A stretch of DNA of 8,732 nt, taken from contig JACVQG010000040.1 in NCBI GenBank assembly GCA_015661045.1, positions 1 to 8,732 on the forward strand, written 5' to 3'. This DNA is from Dehalococcoidia bacterium. Its GTDB lineage: Bacteria; Chloroflexota; Dehalococcoidia; JACVQG01. Position numbers and translations under genes: made by a program. Shown here piece by piece: positions 4,452 to 8,732 of the stretch (positions are counted from its first letter, which is position 1; every line of letters starts with the position of its first letter). The notes under the pieces were generated by a model. It saw nothing but the letters and a program-made list of their open reading frames with translations. It made no database searches and was not told the origin of the DNA.

Positions 4452-4886
4452 TTATTTCTCATCCTGGGCCTGGATGGTGCCGCCGGTCTTGCCTTTATGC
4501 TCTACAAGCTCGATCATGAAACCAAAGGTATCCTTGGGGTGGAAATGGGCCTCTTTTATCCCGCCTACATAAGCCCGGCTGACCAACTGGAGGCCTTTGG
4601 ATTGCATCTCGGCAATGGCCTTTTCGATATCAGGCACTTTTATCGATAGAGCGTGAACAGCCCCTATCCGGTTCTTGAGGAATTGGCCGATGGGGCTATT
4701 TGGAGATGTGGCTTGCATTAGCTCAATTACCACATTCCCCAAAGGAAGGAACTGCCATTTGAATCCAAATTCCGGATCCTCCTTTACCTGGGCAGGCTGA
4801 GTGCTGAACAAATCGCAGAAAAACTTTGAGGCTTTGTCCAAGTCATTAACAGCAATGTGGATGTGGTCAACCCCTTCAACTTTCAT
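4452..4886 (-). CDS. VOC (glyoxalase I fold) family protein, methylmalonyl-CoA epimerase-like
   Basis: The 144-residue product contains two betaalphabetabetabeta VOC modules. The first starts GVDHIHIAVNDLDKA (5-19) and includes LPLGNVVIELMQ. The second starts AVHALSIKVPDIEKA (76-90) and ends AHFHPKDTFGFMIELVEH. The expected metal ligands are present: H8, E55 (at the Gln position of Propionibacterium epimerase), H78 and E126. The phrases ATSPNSPIGQFL and HPKDTFGFMIELVE follow the methylmalonyl-CoA epimerase pattern, which interconverts the (R) and (S) isomers of methylmalonyl-CoA. No mutase or propionyl-CoA carboxylase gene is nearby, so a related VOC lyase or dioxygenase role remains possible. 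The start is fixed by AAGGAGG, 7 bases before the ATG at 4886. The gene is divergent from the LysE-type gene, and repeat copy D lies just past its stop. Confidence 0.85.
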   Translation of the reverse strand: MKVEGVDHIHIAVNDLDKASKFFCDLFSTQPAQVKEDPEFGFKWQFLPLGNVVIELMQATSPNSPIGQFLKNRIGAVHALSIKVPDIEKAIAEMQSKGLQLVSRAYVGGIKEAHFHPKDTFGFMIELVEHKGKTGGTIQAQDEK

Positions 4887-4928
4887 GGTTTGCCTCCTTA
4901 AAATATAATAGTTTCCTGTTGTTGCGTC

Positions 4929-4937
4929 TGGTATGAT
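4929..4937 (+). promoter_or_regulatory. Extended -10 promoter candidate for the LysE-type gene
   Basis: TGGTATGAT matches an extended -10 (TG-N-TATGAT) with no clear -35. Transcription would begin near 4944, giving a leader of about 40 bases with AGGGG (4974-4978) seven bases before the GTG start at 4986. It lies in the 99-bp divergent gap shared with the VOC gene. Confidence 0.35.
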
Positions 4938-4985
4938 TGACGTATTGTAGCAAGTCCTGGATCAAAATAAAATAGGGGTTTTGTA

Positions 4986-5645
4986 GTGCCAAGCGGGCTT
5001 AATTTCCCATTGTTCCTTCTTTCGGTGGTGATAGTATCGTTATCCGGTGTTATGATGCCCGGCCCGGTTACAGCTATGGTTATAGCCAGAGGCCACCGGG
5101 ATAGCAGGGCTGGCATGTGGATCGGCCTGGGACACGGCGCCATAGAGCTACCGTTGATGGCGGCAATCTATCTGGGTCTGGGGCAAATACTTAGCTCGGG
5201 GTTCGTAAAAGCATCCATTGGTTTTGCCGGTGGCGCCATGATGCTCTACCTGGGCTGGCAGATGTTTGTATCGTTGAAGAAAACCAGTGTTGAGGAAATA
5301 CGCCTGCCGTATAATTCGGTTATCGCTGGCCTGTTAACTACAACGTCGAACCCTTATTTTTTCATATGGTGGGCTACGATTGGGGCCACATTGATACTAA
5401 ATGCGCAAGCCTTTGGCATGGCAGGCTTGATAGCTATGGCTATCAGCCACTGGTTGTGCGATATTGGTTGGGACTGGTTACTTTCATGGAGTGTCTTTAA
5501 ATCCCGTAATCTGTGGAATCAAAAGGTAAGACAGGCCGTGTTTATTGGCTGTGGATTGCTTCTTGCAGGCTTCGGAGTATGGTTTGTTTACTCTGCTCTC
5601 TCCTTTATTACTTTTTCCATAGCTGCACCAGGAACTTCTCGCTGA
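4986..5645 (+). CDS. LysE/RhtB-family transporter (amino-acid or small-metabolite exporter)
   Basis: The 219-residue membrane protein starts at GTG 4986. The start is supported by AGGGG seven bases upstream and by the first helix beginning at residue 7. About six hydrophobic segments are visible: 8-32, 44-66, 74-96, 110-135, 139-160 and 185-210. Family signatures are MMPGPVTAMVIARG (23-36) in the first helix, GGAMMLYLGWQMF (82-94) and SNPYFFIWWATIG (121-133), corresponding to the usual NPK/NP motif of LysE proteins. Family members export lysine, homoserine, threonine, cysteine or other compounds; the substrate cannot be read from sequence. The last 38 bases overlap the 3' end of the convergent solute-binding-protein gene, so the final residues (about FSIAAPGTSR) are encoded antisense to its C-terminus. 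The gene appears monocistronic. Confidence 0.85.
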   Translation: MPSGLNFPLFLLSVVIVSLSGVMMPGPVTAMVIARGHRDSRAGMWIGLGHGAIELPLMAAIYLGLGQILSSGFVKASIGFAGGAMMLYLGWQMFVSLKKTSVEEIRLPYNSVIAGLLTTTSNPYFFIWWATIGATLILNAQAFGMAGLIAMAISHWLCDIGWDWLLSWSVFKSRNLWNQKVRQAVFIGCGLLLAGFGVWFVYSALSFITFSIAAPGTSR

Positions 5646-6744
5646 ATCTTTTGGCTACATCGTTAGCATCTTCTTCAGTGTGAGCAATAACTTTTTTGGG
5701 TTCTATGGGAACAGGGCTGTAATTTGGAACATCTTTGCGAACAGAGGTTATCCCCACAGCCTTGGTGTACACTTCCTGGCCTTCCTTTGTTGCCATCCAG
5801 TTAACGAAAATGAGCGATGCATTGGGATGGGGGGCATTTTTTATTACGGCAACAGTTGAAGCTTGCACAACAGAGCCTTCCTCCATGGGGATAGGCTTTA
5901 AAGGGGCTCCTTCTTTTATAAAGCTGGCTGAAGCTGAATCACTGTTTGAAAGATGCATAGCGTATTCTCCCCTGGATAGAGCCCTGGCTGAATCTACTGT
6001 GCCCGGAAAAAATTTCAAATCCTGATTACCCAGGGCGCGCAGGAATTCCAGATCAATAGCTTTATGGTTGAGCATCGTAACGAAAGTTACATAATCGGCG
6101 CTAGTTAATGCCGGATCGCCTGTAGAAATCTTTCCTTTCCAGTAGGGTTTAAGAATATCTTTATAACTTTTTGGCTCATCTGCAGGTTTAACCAATTTGG
6201 TATTTATTAGCGGTGAGAACGTTAGAATACGGTGTCCTATCAGATGGCCGCCTGAATCATTTACCAGAGGGTCTATTCGCCATGCATCTTTTTCTTTGAG
6301 AACCGGGACGTCTTTAATGCTAATAGTGTGACCGTTGGCTTTTACATTTAAAATATGGGTAGGGTTTCCTTCCATGACATCCACCATTACCTGCCCTATC
6401 CGTTGCTCTGTTTTAATTCTCTCAATGAATTCTGCGCCCCGACCGGTAACGATATCTACATTAATGCCATACCGGTTAGTAAATGCGTTAGCTGTGGCAA
6501 TACCTACGTCACCTATCAAAGTGAAGCTGTAAATAGTCAGCTTGCCTTCCTTTTTGGCTGCATCGACTACTTTTTGCCATGCAGCATCAGCTTGAAGAAT
6601 TGGAGACGATTGGTTAGCTGCTGGCGCAGTGGTTGGTTGGGCAGCGTTTGAGGTAGCAGGTGAAGTGGGCGCCGGGGTACAGGATAAAATTAGCATACTT
6701 GAAAATACAAGTAATGCCGTTAAATATAGCCCCCTCTTTTTCAT
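5608..6744 (-). CDS. ABC transporter solute-binding lipoprotein, paralog 1 (iron/thiamine-type PBP2 family)
   Basis: The ATG at 6744 follows AAGGAGATTACT and gives 378 residues. A longer in-frame start at 6813 would add a non-signal sequence overlapping the upstream gene and is rejected. A lipoprotein signal peptide (MKKRGLYLTALL...LILSC) places the lipid-modified cysteine at 22, followed by a Thr/Ala/Pro/Ser-rich linker to about 50. The binding domain begins WQKVVDAAKKEGKLTIYSF and continues with RYGINVDIVTGRGAEFIERI, WRIDPLV, SYKDILKPYWKGKISTGDP and HPNASLIFVNWMATKEGQ. This layout is that of type 2 periplasmic binding proteins related to Fe(III)/AfuA-like proteins. It is 19 bp downstream of paralog 2, so it is probably the third gene of one transcript. 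The substrate is unknown and no permease or ATPase gene is visible. Its 3' end overlaps the lysE-type gene by 38 bp. Confidence 0.88.
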   Translation of the reverse strand: MKKRGLYLTALLVFSSMLILSCTPAPTSPATSNAAQPTTAPAANQSSPILQADAAWQKVVDAAKKEGKLTIYSFTLIGDVGIATANAFTNRYGINVDIVTGRGAEFIERIKTEQRIGQVMVDVMEGNPTHILNVKANGHTISIKDVPVLKEKDAWRIDPLVNDSGGHLIGHRILTFSPLINTKLVKPADEPKSYKDILKPYWKGKISTGDPALTSADYVTFVTMLNHKAIDLEFLRALGNQDLKFFPGTVDSARALSRGEYAMHLSNSDSASASFIKEGAPLKPIPMEEGSVVQASTVAVIKNAPHPNASLIFVNWMATKEGQEVYTKAVGITSVRKDVPNYSPVPIEPKKVIAHTEEDANDVAKRFSEKFLVQLWKK

Positions 6745-6763
6745 AGTAATCTCCTTAATAACT

Positions 6764-7915
6764 TTACCGGCGCCACAGCTCAACGAGTAGCTTGTCTTTA
6801 AATGCCTGAGCATATCTCTGGGCTGCCTCCTCGGTCAGGGGGATAACACGTTTCGGAACTACTGCTGTAGGTGGAGGCCGGAAATCAGGAACATCTGAAC
6901 GTATGGGGGCCAGGCTCAAAGCCTTATTATATATCGTTTGCCCTTCCGGGCTTAATATCCAGTTCATGAATACCTTAGAAGCATTGGGATGGGGGCTGCC
7001 CTTTATGGCTGTCAGAGCTGAAAGGGAAACGATGGTCCCTTCTTCGAAGGCAATGGCCTTAATAGGCGCTCCCTCCGCAACGAAACTGGCGGCATCAACG
7101 TCTGTTACAGTTAACCCGAGGGGGGCTTGACCTTTTGCCAACTCAGCGGCTACATCCCTGGTCCCGGGCACGAACTTCATGTCCTGTTTGGCCATGGAAC
7201 GAACAAATTCCATGTCCAGATACCCTTTGTCCACCAGAGAGAGGTAAGTAATGTAAGTTCCATTGCTCAATGCGGGGTCGGATATAAGGATTTTACCTTT
7301 CCACTCCGGTTTGCCCGCGTCTCTGTATGACTTCGGTTCCTGGCCAGGTTTGACTAAGTTTGTATTTACCCACGGCCCGATATACTGTCCCCTGTGTACA
7401 AGTACATGTCCTTCGGGGTCAAGGACAAAGGGATTAATCCGCCAGACATTTTTTTCTTCGAACACAGGTAACCCGGGGGTGCTAATAGTACTGCCGGTGG
7501 ACTTCAAGTTCAGAGTGTGGGTACTCGAGGCTTCCATAAAGTCACCCACCACCTGCTTCATTCGTTGCTCGGTCTTGACCCTTTCCAGGAATTCAGCGCC
7601 ACGCCCGCTAATAATATCCAGGTTTATCCCGTATCTATCCTTAAAGGCCTTAGCTACGACCAGGCTGGTATCTCCTACCATACTGAAGCTGTAGGCTGTA
7701 ACCTCGCCTTCACGTTTAGCGGCATCAATTATTTTTTGCCATTCTATATCTTGAGAGGACAGAGGTGTGAGGTTAGATGTGGCAGGCGAAGTTGCAGGCA
7801 TAGAGGGCGTGTTTGCAGAACGGGTTGTGGGGGGTGTTACCGATGGAGGAGCGCAGGCCACAAGTATAAGGAACAGGATACAAACGACTGTACCCGCTGA
7901 TATCCACCTTCTCAT
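6764..7915 (-). CDS. ABC transporter solute-binding lipoprotein, paralog 2
   Basis: The ATG at 7915 is preferred over the in-frame GTG at 7924 because AAGGGGGTG lies 6 bases before it and the signal peptide begins MRRWISAG. It gives 383 residues. The lipobox is LVAC with C21, and a Pro/Thr/Ser linker follows to about 52. The mature domain closely parallels paralog 1 block by block: WQKIIDAAKREGEVTAYSF, RYGINLDIISGRGAEFLERV, TISTPGLPVFEEKNVWRINP, SYRDAGKPEWKGKILISDP and HPNASKVFMNWILSPEGQ. This indicates tandem duplication followed by divergence. It probably captures an extracellular ligand and hands it to an ABC permease not seen here. It lies 63 bp after paralog 3 and 19 bp before paralog 1. 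A GGTAAC/GTTACC inverted repeat (7917-7922, 7953-7958) brackets its ribosome site. Confidence 0.88.
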   Translation of the reverse strand: MRRWISAGTVVCILFLILVACAPPSVTPPTTRSANTPSMPATSPATSNLTPLSSQDIEWQKIIDAAKREGEVTAYSFSMVGDTSLVVAKAFKDRYGINLDIISGRGAEFLERVKTEQRMKQVVGDFMEASSTHTLNLKSTGSTISTPGLPVFEEKNVWRINPFVLDPEGHVLVHRGQYIGPWVNTNLVKPGQEPKSYRDAGKPEWKGKILISDPALSNGTYITYLSLVDKGYLDMEFVRSMAKQDMKFVPGTRDVAAELAKGQAPLGLTVTDVDAASFVAEGAPIKAIAFEEGTIVSLSALTAIKGSPHPNASKVFMNWILSPEGQTIYNKALSLAPIRSDVPDFRPPPTAVVPKRVIPLTEEAAQRYAQAFKDKLLVELWRR

Positions 7916-7978
7916 CGGTAACACCCCCTTATTTTCATCAGGGTTGAGTTTTGTTACCCGTGTTAAGGAGAGTCTAAC

Positions 7979-8732
7979 TTATTTTTTCCATAGATTAACA
8001 AGGAATTTGTCTTTAAACAGTTGTGCCATATCGTCGGTGTCTTTTTCGGTAGGCATAATGACCTTGACGTTGGGTACACGGGCCGGTTCGGGCAGGAAAT
8101 CGGTAACATCTTTGCGGATGGTATTGGCTCCCTTGGCTTTGCCGAAAACCGTCTGACCTTCCTGGGACAACAGCCAGTTAGTAAATAGTTTGGCGGCATT
8201 GGGGTGTGGTCCATCCTTGACAACCAGGGCGACCAGGGCGCTGCCTATATGTCCTTCAGCCATCGGGACGGCTCGAATGGGGGCGCCCTGTAAAATATAA
8301 TTGGCAACCACAGGTGGCGCTGTACGAATAGATATAGAATATTCTCCTCTGGTAATTTTCTGTATGCTATCATCGTCTCCCAGGGTGAATCCCAACTGCT
8401 GATTGCCCAGCGCCTTGAGGTAATCATTGTCCAGTATCTTCAAAGTTAGAAACGAAAGGAAAGTCTCATATGGTGCTGCGCTAACATTCGGGTCAGGAAG
8501 CACCATCTTACCTTTCCATTTTGGGTCGAGCAAATCTTTATAGGATTTAGGCTCTTCGCCTTTCTTAACCAGGTTATTGTTGACAAAAGGTGCATATACA
8601 AAGATGTTATAAGACACGTTGTTTTTAGTGTCATCTAAAACAAAAGGATCCACAATCCAGTTTTGTTGATCCTTGAAAACAGGCAGGTCGCCAAGGCTTA
8701 TGGTCAAGCCTTCCTTCCTGACATTAGCATTG
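7979..8732 (-). CDS. ABC transporter solute-binding protein, paralog 3 (5' end outside window)
   Basis: The frame is open to the right edge, so the visible part (about 250 residues) is the C-terminal two thirds; the TTG at 8707 is internal, not a start. The visible sequence begins NANVRKEGLTISLGDLPVFK and aligns with the same region of paralogs 1 and 2: WIVDPFVLDD, SYKDLLDPKWKGKMVLPDP, DDSIQKITRGEYSISI, APIRAVPMAEG, HPNAAKLFTNWLLSQEGQ, RKDVTDFLPEP and KDKFLVNLWKK. The signal peptide and lipobox are off the window. It is the first of three co-directional paralogs, with a 63-bp gap before paralog 2. ABC permease and ATPase genes, if linked, would lie upstream, outside the window. Confidence 0.87.
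   Translation of the reverse strand, partial: NANVRKEGLTISLGDLPVFKDQQNWIVDPFVLDDTKNNVSYNIFVYAPFVNNNLVKKGEEPKSYKDLLDPKWKGKMVLPDPNVSAAPYETFLSFLTLKILDNDYLKALGNQQLGFTLGDDDSIQKITRGEYSISIRTAPPVVANYILQGAPIRAVPMAEGHIGSALVALVVKDGPHPNAAKLFTNWLLSQEGQTVFGKAKGANTIRKDVTDFLPEPARVPNVKVIMPTEKDTDDMAQLFKDKFLVNLWKK

Overview
The window looks like a piece of a bacterial chromosome of roughly balanced base composition. The lipoprotein signal peptides and bacterial-type -10/-35 elements point to Bacteria. The abundance of short GC-rich palindromic repeats lying between and inside housekeeping genes, together with a DUF559 coding insertion, recalls Chloroflexota (for example Dehalococcoidia or Anaerolineae). That placement is an inference from style, not proof.

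Layout. Bases 1-158 hold the start of a HicB-like antitoxin gene (minus strand, cut by the window edge). Bases 247-2474 hold a minus-strand pair, miaB (tRNA methylthiotransferase) followed by nadA (quinolinate synthase). Both make 4Fe-4S enzymes, and the 50-bp gap between them is almost filled by a palindromic repeat that also supplies the nadA Shine-Dalgarno sequence. Upstream of miaB is a tRNA-Ser(GCU) gene with its own promoter. Divergent from it is pyrF (orotidine 5'-phosphate decarboxylase, 2830-4122). Bases 4123-4451 are non-coding and hold an inverted repeat, a 114-bp strongly folded element and another palindromic repeat. Next come a minus-strand VOC/methylmalonyl-CoA-epimerase-like gene (4452-4886), a divergent LysE-type exporter gene (4986-5645), and three tandem paralogous solute-binding lipoprotein genes on the minus strand (5608 to the right edge).

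The outstanding feature is inside pyrF. The decarboxylase frame is interrupted after about residue 179 by about 155 extra residues that consist of a palindromic repeat, a complete DUF559 (Vsr-like, PD-(D/E)XK-type) domain and a second copy of the same repeat. The frame stays open throughout, and pyrF homology resumes at GLVVGATYP. The two repeat copies are read in the same frame and lie 408 or 411 bp apart (both multiples of three), so recombination between them would restore a near-normal pyrF. Further copies of the repeat lie between miaB and nadA and downstream of pyrF. A different short repeat is translated in frame inside miaB. Together they suggest a family of in-frame-tolerated palindromic elements, one of which carries an endonuclease-like gene.

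Other points: NadA appears to lack about 19 residues that normally include the PDxNLG segment. The 4283-4396 element can fold into a tight three-way junction closed by perfect 9-bp stems. The three solute-binding proteins are clear tandem duplicates with no permease or ATPase gene in view.
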